Notes under the pieces: generated by a model | Told to the model about the DNA's origin: nothing | Database searches by the model: none | The model's input: only the letters and a program-made list of their open reading frames with translations | Made by a program: the position numbers and the translations under genes | In this document: positions 54,227 to 62,609 of the stretch, one piece after another | How positions within the stretch are numbered: the first letter of the stretch is position 1 | Layout of the letters: each line of letters opens with the position of its first letter | Assembly (NCBI RefSeq): GCF_900169075.1 | Contig: NZ_LT827015.1 | Location: 868,001-932,000 of the forward strand | Length of the DNA stretch: 64,000 nt | Direction of reading: 5' to 3' | DNA from: Chryseobacterium phocaeense | GTDB lineage: Bacteria > Bacteroidota > Bacteroidia > Flavobacteriales > Weeksellaceae

Positions 54227-54600
54227 TTTGCAAATTGTTTAGAAATGATAATTCCAAAACCGTCCGGGTCAAGAAAGTAAATTCCATTCTCCCTCCAATA
54301 AGGATTTTCAGGTTGCAGCAAGGGGATTGCATGCTTTTTAAGATTTTCTACGAGATTTTGAATGTCAGTTTCTAATTCAGGATAAAACACCAATAAGTCA
54401 TCCTCATCAAAAACCTGCGTTGGGATTGTATCTGAAACGGTAAATTCCAGATGCCAGTTTTCATTTTTTTTCCCAAGAAAAATACCATCATATCCGGCAT
54501 GGTTTTCAAAAGTTCCCAAAACCTCAAAATTTAGAACGGAGGTATAAAATGCTTTGATTCTTTCTAAATCTGTAGTATGTCTTGCGTATCTGAATTTCAT
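54223..54600 (-). CDS. VOC family protein in trp operon
   Basis: A 125-residue glyoxalase/bleomycin-resistance fold protein (vicinal oxygen chelate): RYARHTTDLERIKAFYTSVLNF at the start and GIYFLDPDGFGIII at the end. Metal ligands can be suggested (His8, Glu51-type, Asp-rich end) but substrate is unknown. It is translationally coupled to trpF (ATGA overlap) and sits between trpC and trpF; no link to tryptophan synthesis is known. Confidence 0.88.
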   Translation of the reverse strand: MKFRYARHTTDLERIKAFYTSVLNFEVLGTFENHAGYDGIFLGKKNENWHLEFTVSDTIPTQVFDEDDLLVFYPELETDIQNLVENLKKHAIPLLQPENPYWRENGIYFLDPDGFGIIISKQFAK

Positions 54601-54612
54601 ATCAATGATAAA

Positions 54613-55395
54613 TTATTGTATTGCTATATTAGAAATAAATTCACCGAACTTGTTCGCAGGATCTTCATTTTTCATAAAATACTCTCCCATTAGGAACCCG
54701 TCAAATCCTTTTTCCTTTAAATATTTAAAATCTTCAATTGCATAAATTCCGCTTTCTGCAACAGATAAAACTCCTTTTGGCAGCTGGTCTTTTAAAAGAA
54801 CGGAATGCTGAAGATCAACTTTGAAATCTTTTAAATTCCTGTTGTTGATGCCCACAAGATCTATTTCAGGATTACAATGTTCCAGTTCTTCTTCCGTATG
54901 GATTTCCAGCAAAACTTCAAGATCCAGTTCATGCGCCAGTTCTGTAAATTCCAAAACCTGATTGGGCGACAAACATGCTGCAATCAGCAAAACAGCATCG
55001 GCTCCGATACTTTTGGCTTCATAAAACTGATATTCATCCACCATAAAATCTTTTCGGAGAATAGGAATCCCGATATGGTTTCTTACCTTTAAAACATCAT
55101 CAAAGCTGCCTCCGAAAAAATCATGATCCGTAAGAATGGAAATTCCTGACGCTCCGAAATGCTCATAAGCAGCAGCTACTTCCAAAGGCTGAACATGATC
55201 ATTGATAATTCCTTTGGATGGAGATTTTCTTTTAAATTCAGCGATAATTCCGCTTTTATTTTTAACGGATTCTTTCAGTGAAAAGCTTTGTCTTCCAAAA
55301 AATTCAGAATTCTTCAGGTGATCAATTGAAGTTTTTGCCTTTGATATGGCAATTTCTTCCTTTTTTCGTTCAATAATTTTATCCAGTATGGTCAT
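54613..55395 (-). CDS. trpC: Indole-3-glycerol phosphate synthase
   Basis: TrpC closes the indole ring. 260 residues with KSGIIAEFKRKSPSKG (catalytic Lys), ISILTDHDFFGGS, PILRKDFMVDEYQ and VGINNRNLKDF. The ATG at 55395 (MTILDKIIERKKEEIAIS) was chosen because the longer frame would start with a repeat-derived, Asn/Gln-rich stretch. Confidence 0.95.
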   Translation of the reverse strand: MTILDKIIERKKEEIAISKAKTSIDHLKNSEFFGRQSFSLKESVKNKSGIIAEFKRKSPSKGIINDHVQPLEVAAAYEHFGASGISILTDHDFFGGSFDDVLKVRNHIGIPILRKDFMVDEYQFYEAKSIGADAVLLIAACLSPNQVLEFTELAHELDLEVLLEIHTEEELEHCNPEIDLVGINNRNLKDFKVDLQHSVLLKDQLPKGVLSVAESGIYAIEDFKYLKEKGFDGFLMGEYFMKNEDPANKFGEFISNIAIQ

Positions 55396-55495
55396 GTTCT
55401 TTTTTCTAGTTGTCAGTTGCTTGTTGTTTGTTGCTTGTTGCTTGTTTTCAGTTGAATTATTAGCTGTCAACTGCCAACCAGCAACCAGTAACTTA
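55396..55495. repeat. Low-complexity TTGCTTGTTG repeat between trpD and trpC
   Basis: Imperfect tandem TTGCTTGTTG/TTGTTGC words facing AACTGCCAACCAGCAACC on the same strand, giving partial self-complementarity. Translates to a Q/N/T-rich string in the trpC frame, which is not part of the enzyme. Confidence 0.5.
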
Positions 55496-56485
55496 CTAAT
55501 CATTAATCAATAATTCCAGGCTTCTCAACGCTTTTCCGCTTTCCAGACTTTCTCTAACCATTAAGACACAGTCTTCATATGTTCCGAATTTCTGAGTATG
55601 AAAAAGAGCGGTGGCTGCATTGGCCAGGATCACGGAATTTTGCTGTACACTTCCTTTTCCTTCCAGAATATTTCTGAAAATTTTTGCCGATTCTTCAGGA
55701 GTTTCTCCGCCTCTGATATCTTCAGGACGCACAGAGTCAAACCCAAGGTCTTCTGCAGAATATATTTCTTCACCACTTTTTGTAATGATTTTGGTGTCCT
55801 GGGTAAGGCTTATTTCATCATAACCGTCCAGTCCGTGGACCAGGATAAACTCACGCTCTTCCTTTTGCAGAAGATATTGATAGATCCGGGCAATTTCAAG
55901 GTTATACACCCCGATCACAGAATATTTTGCTTTGGCAGGATTAACGAGTGGCCCCAAAAGATTAAAGAATGTTCTCAACCCCAACGATTTTCTCAAAGCA
56001 CCTACAGATTGAAGTGCCGGATGAAAATAGGGAGCATGCAGGAAGCAGATATTGGCCCTTTCGAGCTCTTTATTCAGTTGGTCTGAACTGTTTTTAAACT
56101 TATAACCCAGCTGCTCCATCACATTGGAAGATCCTGTAGTGGCGGATGCACCATAATTTCCGTGTTTAGCCACTTTCTGTCCTGTTCCGGCAACCACAAA
56201 ACTGGCTAATGTGGAGATGTTGATCGTGTTTTTTCCATCGCCGCCGGTTCCTACGATATCTATAGTATCTGTCGTGTCAAGCTGCACCGGAACTGCCATC
56301 TGAAGCAAAGCTTCTCTAAAGCCTTCCAGTTCCTGTAGGGTAATATTCCGCATCAGAAATACGCTGATAAAAGCAGTAACTTCTGCAGAATTAAATTTAT
56401 TCTGGGCAATCTCAATCATCGTAGCTTTGGCTTCAGATTTCGATAAAGTTTGGTGATTGAACAGGTATTGTAAGATCTCTTTCAT
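55496..56485 (-). CDS. trpD: Anthranilate phosphoribosyltransferase
   Basis: TrpD adds phosphoribose to anthranilate. 329 residues with the PRPP loop GTGGDG (79-84), NIST (89-92) and KHGNYGASATTGSSN. Start at ATG 56485 (MKEILQYLFNHQTLSKSEA) fits the family; an in-frame TTG at 56527 overlapping the trpG stop is possible but unlikely. Confidence 0.95.
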   Translation of the reverse strand: MKEILQYLFNHQTLSKSEAKATMIEIAQNKFNSAEVTAFISVFLMRNITLQELEGFREALLQMAVPVQLDTTDTIDIVGTGGDGKNTINISTLASFVVAGTGQKVAKHGNYGASATTGSSNVMEQLGYKFKNSSDQLNKELERANICFLHAPYFHPALQSVGALRKSLGLRTFFNLLGPLVNPAKAKYSVIGVYNLEIARIYQYLLQKEEREFILVHGLDGYDEISLTQDTKIITKSGEEIYSAEDLGFDSVRPEDIRGGETPEESAKIFRNILEGKGSVQQNSVILANAATALFHTQKFGTYEDCVLMVRESLESGKALRSLELLIND

Positions 56486-56523
56486 TTGAGGTGTTTTTAT
56501 AGCGTTGGGTAGTTCTGCAGTTT

Positions 56524-57132
56524 TCAAGACAAAAGGAAATTTCTGATGATAACCTCCCCGTCAGGCGTTAAAATGCTCTCAGGGTGGAACTGTACACCAT
56601 GAACATCATATGTTTTATGCTGCAGGGCCATGATCATTCCGTCTTTATCTACTGCTGTGATTTCAAGTTCTTCAGGAAAACCTTCCGGGTTAACTGCCCA
56701 GCTGTGGTATCTCCCGACTTCCATTCCTGAAGCCAGATTTTTGAAAATTTTGGTATCTTCTTTTACCAGCTCTGCGGTAGTAGCCACGCCATGGAAAATT
56801 TCAGACAGATTGATCAGGTTTCCGCCAAAAGCTTCCGCAATGGCCTGCTGTCCCAGACAAACGCCCAGAATACTTTTTGTAGGAGCATATTCTTTGATCA
56901 GGTCTAATAAAATTCCTGCTTCTTCCGGAATTCCCGGACCGGGAGAAAGGATAATTTTATCATATTTTCCGATTTCCTCCAAAGTGATCTGATCATTTCT
57001 AATTACATCTACTTTTTGTTCCAGAATTCTTTCAATGATCTGAACCAGGTTATATGTAAAGCTGTCGTAGTTGTCAAAAACCAGAACCTTAAGCTGTTCC
57101 TGAGTTGCCGGTTGGTTGATATTGTTATTCAT
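56524..57132 (-). CDS. trpG: Anthranilate synthase component II (glutamine amidotransferase)
   Basis: Class I glutamine amidotransferase that gives ammonia to TrpE. 202 residues: VLVFDNYDSFTYNL, nucleophile Cys92 in GVCLGQQ, and the His-Glu pair in VQFHPES. A short extra N-terminal segment (MNNNINQPATQEQLK) precedes the domain. Confidence 0.95.
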   Translation of the reverse strand: MNNNINQPATQEQLKVLVFDNYDSFTYNLVQIIERILEQKVDVIRNDQITLEEIGKYDKIILSPGPGIPEEAGILLDLIKEYAPTKSILGVCLGQQAIAEAFGGNLINLSEIFHGVATTAELVKEDTKIFKNLASGMEVGRYHSWAVNPEGFPEELEITAVDKDGMIMALQHKTYDVHGVQFHPESILTPDGEVIIRNFLLS

Positions 57133-57209
57133 TTTTTGTTTTTTTAATTGTTTTGCTGGTTACTAGTTGCCCGATTATCGGTTATTTTTAAACTTTAAAC
57201 TCAGAACTC

Positions 57210-58634
57210 TTAACTCATCACTATTTTCCCCGCCTTATCCACCGCCTTTTTCAAAGCATTCAGTTTATTATTCACTTCCTGCAGCTCATTTTCAGGGACT
57301 GATTTTGCAACCAATCCTGCACCTGCCTGATAATAAAGGGTATTGTTTCTGCTTAAGAACGTACGGATCATAATGGCCTGATTACAGGTCCCGTTTAAAC
57401 CGATCATACCGATACAGCCTCCGTAATAGCCACGGGAATCTTTTTCATACTGATCAATGAGCTGAAGGGCTTTGTGTTTCGGAGCTCCGCTTAAAGTACC
57501 CTGAGGAAATGTTGCAGAAACCATATCCAGAGGATTGAGGTTTTCAGGAAGATCAGCGGTTACTTCACTTACCATATGAATAACGTGGGAGAATAGCTGA
57601 ATCTCCTTCAGTTTGGTAACAGTGACATTTTTTCCGAGTTTCCCAAGATCATTTCTGGCCAGATCTACCAGCATGGTATGTTCTGCATTTTCTTTAGGAT
57701 CATTTTTTAATTCTTCAATAGACTGAAGGTCGGTTTCCAGATGCCCGGTTCTTTTGAAAGTCCCGGCAATAGGATGAATGATAGCTTTATGATCTTTAAT
57801 AATCAGCTGGCTTTCAGGGCTGGAACCGAATAATTTATAATTTCCGTAGTCGAAAAAGAAAAGGTAAGGAGAAGGATTGATGTTTCTGAGCGCGCGGTAC
57901 ACATTGAATTCGTCACCTTTAAATTTCTGCTCAAATCTTCTGCTCAGAACCAATTGGAAAACATCACCTCTCATACAGTGTTTCTGGGCTGTTTTCACCA
58001 GCTCTATATATTCCTCGTCGGTAAGATTGGAGGTTTCACTGCCTGTTTTTTCGAAAGGGTAGACCGGCGTATTCTGGTTTTTAATCAGATTTTCCAGTAA
58101 ATACAGTTCAGATTTTAAACCGGGAATCTGGTTTTCAATAATGTGCATTTCGTCATTATAATGATTAATGGCAATCACGTACTGATATAATCTATAGCGC
58201 AGGATGGGGATTTCTACTTCCGGACTTTGCGGTTTCAGACTGATGTCTTCAAAAAACTGCACGGCCTCAAAACTTGTATACCCAAAAAGACTCTGAGCCG
58301 TCTGTTCAATAGCATCGTGAGTAACTTCACATTCAAAAGCACTTTGAAATTCATCGAAAATATCGGTGATATTACGGCTGCCGATCACTTGCTTCACAGG
58401 ATCTGAACCCGGAAGCTTGATCTCAAATTCATGAAGGTTTTTCACCTCTATTCCCGCCACAGCATTCACCGCTATAAATGAAAAATTATTATCAATATTC
58501 TTGGAATCCGAGCTTTCCAGAAGGATTGTATCTCTGAAACGGTCCCTGATTTGAAGATAAATATTCATAGGAGTGTAGAGATCTCCCAGTGTTTTCTTAG
58601 AACCGGTTTTAATTTTTATTTTTTGAATGGACAT
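57210..58634 (-). CDS. trpE: Anthranilate synthase component I
   Basis: Chorismate-using subunit of anthranilate synthase, 474 residues. The feedback-binding LLES motif (38-41) is intact, so tryptophan inhibition is expected. Chorismate-site blocks include QLVLSRRFEQKF, HPIAGTFKRTG, ARNDLGKLG, TFPQGTLSGAPKHKA and the C-terminal AGAGLVAKSVPE. First structural gene of the operon, preceded by an attenuator. Confidence 0.96.
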   Translation of the reverse strand: MSIQKIKIKTGSKKTLGDLYTPMNIYLQIRDRFRDTILLESSDSKNIDNNFSFIAVNAVAGIEVKNLHEFEIKLPGSDPVKQVIGSRNITDIFDEFQSAFECEVTHDAIEQTAQSLFGYTSFEAVQFFEDISLKPQSPEVEIPILRYRLYQYVIAINHYNDEMHIIENQIPGLKSELYLLENLIKNQNTPVYPFEKTGSETSNLTDEEYIELVKTAQKHCMRGDVFQLVLSRRFEQKFKGDEFNVYRALRNINPSPYLFFFDYGNYKLFGSSPESQLIIKDHKAIIHPIAGTFKRTGHLETDLQSIEELKNDPKENAEHTMLVDLARNDLGKLGKNVTVTKLKEIQLFSHVIHMVSEVTADLPENLNPLDMVSATFPQGTLSGAPKHKALQLIDQYEKDSRGYYGGCIGMIGLNGTCNQAIMIRTFLSRNNTLYYQAGAGLVAKSVPENELQEVNNKLNALKKAVDKAGKIVMS

Positions 58635-58660
58635 CTTGCTTGTATTTTTGTTTTGGATTA

Positions 58661-58695
58661 AATAAAAAAGGCTTCAACGGAATCCGTCAAAGCCT
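58661..58695 (-). terminator. trp attenuator terminator
   Basis: 12-bp stem (AGGCTTTGACGG against CCGTTGAAGCCT, two G-T wobbles), 3-base loop, then a T run, 26 bases before the trpE ATG and 37 after the leader-peptide stop. Confidence 0.88.
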
Positions 58696-58731
58696 ATATA
58701 TTGTGTATCTTAATTTATTTTTGCTATACTT

Positions 58732-58809
58732 TTAGCAACATGACAATACCTCCAGACCCGACGAAGAGTTTGAAAGCCACCACCAAATATTGTTGCTTAT
58801 ATTTAACAT
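58732..58809 (-). CDS. trpL: trp operon leader peptide
   Basis: A 25-codon ORF starting MLNISNNI and continuing with three consecutive Trp codons (residues 9-11, bases 58777-58785), ending LSCC and stop. Upstream of a terminator hairpin and trpE, this is the classic arrangement of ribosome-mediated attenuation. A segment 12 bases past the Trp codons (58754-58764, RNA UCGUCGGGUCU) can pair with the terminator's 5' arm at 10 of 11 positions counting G-U, a candidate antiterminator. The -7 box ends 4 bases before the ATG. Confidence 0.82.
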   Translation of the reverse strand: MLNISNNIWWWLSNSSSGLEVLSCC

Positions 58810-58813
58810 GGGA

Positions 58814-58821
58814 CAAATGTA
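58814..58821 (-). promoter_or_regulatory. -7 element of trp operon
   Basis: TACATTTG on the minus strand, exact TAnnTTTG, with a TTTG -33-type box at 58844-58847 (22-base spacing). Transcription is predicted to begin at or beside the trpL ATG (58809). Confidence 0.68.
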
Positions 58822-58885
58822 GAAATTTTTTTTAATACGGAAACAAAAAAAGACGGAAAATAAATAAACTTAATATGGGAATCCT

Positions 58886-59530
58886 TTATTGATGCTGCTT
58901 CAGCTCCTTTTTTAATTCTTCAATTTTAATTTTATACTCCTCATTATCATAAGATTTTACGTACTCCTCCAAAGCGGAAATATATTCTTTAATGAATTCT
59001 TTATTCGTTTTGTCCGCTTCGTATTTAATCCTTGCAGAGTTCACCGGAGCCATTTTTTCATATTTCAGCAGGGCGTTTCCTTCTTCAGACTGATAGTAAA
59101 GGATCACTATGTTTTTCTCGTATCCCGGAATGTATTTAACCGGGAAATGCTGTTCCATTCCTGGAATTCGGATGGCATTTTCAATCGGATAAATGGCAGC
59201 ACTTGTTGTTGAGAAATAGGTAGAAACATATTTTCCGTCCTGTTTCTTTACAATGGCTTCATAATCATGGATATACATGTCATTTAGCGTGGAATTTGTT
59301 TGTACGTCAGAGGTAATTATCGCGGTACTTTCCAAACCGTACTGGTTTAAAAACCAGGCATTCAGATACTGTCCTGCAAAACCGTTCAGAATAGCCAGAG
59401 GAAGAATAGGAGCCAGAAACCAAGCTTTTTTGGTCACCCATGAGAGCAGTCCGAAAAATACAAGAAGGATCATCACCGTATAAAAACCATGATGACTGGT
59501 GAAAAACAGGATTTTAGATATAAAGATCAT
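58886..59530 (-). CDS. Hypothetical membrane protein
   Basis: 214 residues from the chosen ATG (MIFISKILFFTSHHGFYTVM); a longer frame from 59647 overlaps the upstream gene and looks less natural. Two membrane helices near the N-terminus (about 15-35 and 40-62), then an extracytoplasmic mixed region and a Lys/Glu-rich coiled-coil-like end (NEEYKIKIEELKKELKQHQ). No family recognised. Same direction as and downstream of 59601-60167. Confidence 0.68.
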   Translation of the reverse strand: MIFISKILFFTSHHGFYTVMILLVFFGLLSWVTKKAWFLAPILPLAILNGFAGQYLNAWFLNQYGLESTAIITSDVQTNSTLNDMYIHDYEAIVKKQDGKYVSTYFSTTSAAIYPIENAIRIPGMEQHFPVKYIPGYEKNIVILYYQSEEGNALLKYEKMAPVNSARIKYEADKTNKEFIKEYISALEEYVKSYDNEEYKIKIEELKKELKQHQ

Positions 59531-59600
59531 TTGAGAGCCTGAATTATTTTTCACTAAGTTAAAGAAATTCAAACGATAAAAACAAATTAAGAAAATATTA

Positions 59601-60167
59601 CTATTTACTGAAATTTGCTTTATAATATTTAACACCTTTAATACCAACTAGCAGCATCAATAGTCCAAAAAATCCAAGGAATGCAATTATCAAATAATTA
59701 TTATTCCGAGTTGCTTTAATATAACCGTTAAAAGATAAATATTCTGTATTCCTGTTATGGATTTCCACAATATCTATATTGTTTTTATACAAGAGGTTTC
59801 CCGGAAACGGAATTTTTTCTGATTTTAATATTTTCCTGTTATATTCTTGATTTTCAATAAAAAACATGATTGAGTCTCCTGGCTTGTTGTCGCTCATTAA
59901 ATCATGAAAGGATGTTTGATTCAATACAACACTTCCAATTACAAAATTTATTTCAGGATATTCATTTAAATGAATTACTAAAGCTCTGTTTCTTCTTCCT
60001 TTTTCTATTTTAACATCTTTCAAAATACCTTTTATTTCTATAATACTGCTTCTGTCAGGCAATTCGGACAAAGAAATCTTAATTGCAAAAAATAAAAGAA
60101 AAAAACTTAGAATGAACGAGATCCAGATAAGCCTTCGGTTTGATTTCTTTTCTTTGTGATAATTCAT
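59601..60167 (-). CDS. Hypothetical membrane protein
   Basis: 188 residues with two helices, one near each end (LIWISFILSFFLLFFAIKI; YLIIAFLGFFGLLMLLVGI), and an exterior domain of about 110 residues between. This layout resembles DUF3592-like small membrane proteins, but no match is certain. Likely cotranscribed with the following membrane protein gene. Confidence 0.65.
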   Translation of the reverse strand: MNYHKEKKSNRRLIWISFILSFFLLFFAIKISLSELPDRSSIIEIKGILKDVKIEKGRRNRALVIHLNEYPEINFVIGSVVLNQTSFHDLMSDNKPGDSIMFFIENQEYNRKILKSEKIPFPGNLLYKNNIDIVEIHNRNTEYLSFNGYIKATRNNNYLIIAFLGFFGLLMLLVGIKGVKYYKANFSK

Positions 60168-60307
60168 TTGTGGTTTTGTTTGCCTGGCTAAATTACTAAA
60201 AAACGAAAAGGTTCAATTAGCGGTTGAAATAAATTTTTTTGAAGGCTTTAATACAGTAAATTCGTATGAAATGGGAAAATGTCATTCATTTAAAAGCTTA
60301 TTTTTTA

Positions 60308-60315
60308 TATTTTTG
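60308..60315 (+). promoter_or_regulatory. -7 element of lipoprotein-cytochrome-rlmF unit
   Basis: TATTTTTG, exact TAnnTTTG, 22 bases before the ATG at 60338. Confidence 0.55.
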
Positions 60316-60337
60316 TCTAAATTTTATAGAAAAAATA

Positions 60338-60559
60338 ATGAAAAAAGTATTAGCAATTGCATTCATCGGAGGTTTATTGGTTGTAAACTGCTCTAAGAAA
60401 CCGGAACATGATTTACAGGACAGCAACACAATGCTGCCGGAACCAGATGCTCCAACAGTAGTAGACTCTACAGCTAAGACAGCTGCTCCGGCTGCTGCAA
60501 CTCCTGCACCGGCTACTCCTGAAGCTGCTAAAACAGATTCTACTGCAGCAAAAAAATAA
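60338..60559 (+). CDS. Small Ala/Pro/Thr-rich lipoprotein
   Basis: A 73-residue lipoprotein (lipobox VVNC, Cys17) whose mature part is disordered and rich in Ala, Pro and Thr (AAPAAATPAPATPEAAKT). No fold recognised. Its stop overlaps the cytochrome gene start (TAATG), so the two are translationally coupled. Start chosen at the signal peptide MKKVLAIAFIGGLL. Confidence 0.75.
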   Translation: MKKVLAIAFIGGLLVVNCSKKPEHDLQDSNTMLPEPDAPTVVDSTAKTAAPAAATPAPATPEAAKTDSTAAKK

Positions 60560-60933
60560 TGAAAAAATTCCTTTTGGCAGGAGCTATAGGATTTTTAATC
60601 CTTTCCTGTTCTAAAAAAGAAAATACGGGGGTACCTGCTGTGGCTTCTGAAACATCCGCTGTTTCGGAGCCGTCAAAAACTAATCTTTCCGGTGATCAGA
60701 TCATCGAAACATTAGACTGTTCAGGCTGCCATTCCGTAAATGAGAGAATGATAGGACCTTCTTATAAGGAAATCGCAGAAAAATATTCTGAAAAGGATAT
60801 TGAGCTGCTGGCTTCCAAGATTATAGAAGGCGGAAGCGGAGTTTGGGGAGGCGTTCCGATGGCTGCCCATCCACAGGTGTCTAAAGAAGACGCCAAAAAA
60901 ATGGTAGAATATATTCTGAGTCAGAAAAAATAA
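60559..60933 (+). CDS. c-type cytochrome lipoprotein
   Basis: A 124-residue class I cytochrome c: lipobox LSC (Cys17), heme site CSGCH (Cys54, Cys57, His58) and axial Met101 in GGVPMAAHP. Membrane-anchored periplasmic electron carrier. Followed after 3 bases by rlmF, an unrelated function. Confidence 0.92.
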   Translation: MKKFLLAGAIGFLILSCSKKENTGVPAVASETSAVSEPSKTNLSGDQIIETLDCSGCHSVNERMIGPSYKEIAEKYSEKDIELLASKIIEGGSGVWGGVPMAAHPQVSKEDAKKMVEYILSQKK

Positions 60934-60936
60934 ATA

Positions 60937-61863
60937 ATGTCTGCCGAAAAATCCAGTCTGCACGCAAGAAATCTGCATCGTGATCCTTATAATTTTGATC
61001 AGCTGATTTCTTGTGTGCCGGAACTGAAACATTATGTGTTCATCAATTCTTACCAGACTGCAACCATTAATTTCAGTATTCCTGAAGCGGTTAAGCTCCT
61101 TAATAAAGCTCTGCTGCAGCATTTTTATAATATCAAAAACTGGGATATTCCCAAAACAAATCTTTGTCCTCCTATTCCCGGACGGGCAGATTACATCCAT
61201 TATATTGCCGATCTTTTAGCTGAAGATATGCAGGGAATTCCTGAAGGGGATTCTGTGTCAGGTTTGGATATCGGGACAGGAGCCAATCTTGTTTATCCTT
61301 TACTTGCTCACAGGTCCTACGGATGGAAAATGCTGGGAACAGATATCAACCGTGATTCTTTGGAAAATGCACAGCATATTTTAGATCACAATCCGGATTT
61401 ATTGCATGAAATTCAATTAAAACAGCAACCGGATTCTCATCATATCTTCAAAAATATAATTGGTTCCGGAGAGCGGTTTAGTTTTTCCATGTGCAATCCT
61501 CCCTTTCATGATTCAGAAGAGTCTGCAATGAAAGGAAATATCAGAAAAACAAAAAATATTAATAAATCAAAAGTGAAGAAGCCTTTGCTTAATTTTGGCG
61601 GCCAGCAGTCGGAATTATGGTGTGAGGGCGGTGAACTGGCTTTTATTTCAAAAATGATTGAGGAAAGTGCTCAGTATTCCTCACAGGTTCTTTGGTTTAC
61701 CTGCCTGGTTTCTAAAAAAGACAATCTGTATAAATTGACGACGCTTTTAAAAAAGGTCAAAGCCTTGGAAATTAAAACTATTGATATGGCTCAGGGACAG
61801 AAAATCAGCAGGATACTTGCCTGGACTTTTATTCCTGAAAAGAACCGTAAAGGTCAATGGTGA
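60937..61863 (+). CDS. rlmF: 23S rRNA (adenine(1618)-N6)-methyltransferase
   Basis: RlmF methylates A1618 of 23S rRNA. 308 residues with SAM-binding GLDIGTGANLVYPLL, GTDINRDSLENA and the catalytic NPPF (187-190) in MCNPPFHDSEE. The final codons (GGT CAA TGG TGA) coincide with the head of the first unit of the tandem repeat array, so the array begins inside the end of the gene. Confidence 0.94.
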   Translation: MSAEKSSLHARNLHRDPYNFDQLISCVPELKHYVFINSYQTATINFSIPEAVKLLNKALLQHFYNIKNWDIPKTNLCPPIPGRADYIHYIADLLAEDMQGIPEGDSVSGLDIGTGANLVYPLLAHRSYGWKMLGTDINRDSLENAQHILDHNPDLLHEIQLKQQPDSHHIFKNIIGSGERFSFSMCNPPFHDSEESAMKGNIRKTKNINKSKVKKPLLNFGGQQSELWCEGGELAFISKMIEESAQYSSQVLWFTCLVSKKDNLYKLTTLLKKVKALEIKTIDMAQGQKISRILAWTFIPEKNRKGQW

Positions 61864-62481
61864 ATTTTGCTACGCAAGTCAATGGTCAATGGAAATGGTA
61901 GTCATCAATTCACCGTCAGAGAGATTGACAATTGACGATTGCCCATTCACTATTCAGGTCAATGGTGAATTTTTGCTTCACAAGTCAATGGTCAATTGAA
62001 ATGGTAGTCATCAATTCACCGTCAGAGAGATTGACAATTGACGATTGCCCATTCACTATTCAGGTCAATGGTGAATTTTTGCTTCACAAGTCAATGGTCA
62101 ATGAGGAATGGTAGTCATTAACTCATTGTCAGAGAGATTGACAATTGACGATTGACCATTCACTATTCAGGTCAATGGTGAATTTTTGCTTCACAAGTCA
62201 ATGGAAATGGTAGTCATTAACTCATTGTCAGAGAGATTGACAATTGACGATTGCCCATTCACTATTCAGGTCAATGGTGAATTTTGCTACGCAAGTCAAT
62301 GGTCAATGAGGAATGGTAGTATCAATTAACCGTCAGAGAGATTGACAATTGACGATTGCCCATTCACTATTCAGGTCAATGGTGAATTTTTGCTTCACAA
62401 ATCAATGGTCAATGGAAATGGTAGTATCAATTCACCGTCAGAGAGATTGACAATTGACAATTGCCCATTCACACTATTCAG
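61853..62481. repeat. Six-unit tandem repeat array
   Basis: Six direct units of 99-107 bp: 61853-61957, 61958-62063, 62064-62170, 62171-62269, 62270-62374, 62375-62481. Each begins GTCAATGGTGAATTTT and ends CCATTCAC(AC)TATTCAG, with GTCAGAGAGATTGACAATTG inside. Units differ by single changes and short indels; two variants alternate (TGCTACGCAAGTC in units 1 and 5, TGCTTCACAAGTC-type in 2, 3, 4, 6). No unique spacers, so not CRISPR. Partial self-complementarity (CAATGGTCAAT against ATTGACAATTG). Confidence 0.92.
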
Positions 62482-62609
62482 GTTAATTTAAACCCGTATA
62501 AGAAATTCATTGCGAAGCAGATTCACAATGGACAATTCACAATTAAAAAAATCATCATTGACAACTCACCAAAAATGCCTAAATTTGTACGCTTTTAGAA
62601 AAATAAGAA
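62482..62609. other. Spacer between repeat array and lysS
   Basis: Contains degenerate CAATGGACAATTCACAATT words, probably decayed array units, and the lysS promoter. Confidence 0.5.
62580..62587 (+). promoter_or_regulatory. -7 element of lysS
   Basis: TAAATTTG, exact TAnnTTTG, 23 bases before the ATG at 62610. Confidence 0.62.

Noticed and set aside
61781..62114. Short frames in the tandem array
   Set aside because: They translate the same repeat unit several times and overlap rlmF; no promoter or family support.
61853..62481. Regular repeats resembling a CRISPR array
   Set aside because: The whole 99-107 bp unit is repeated without unique spacers, and no cas gene is in the window.
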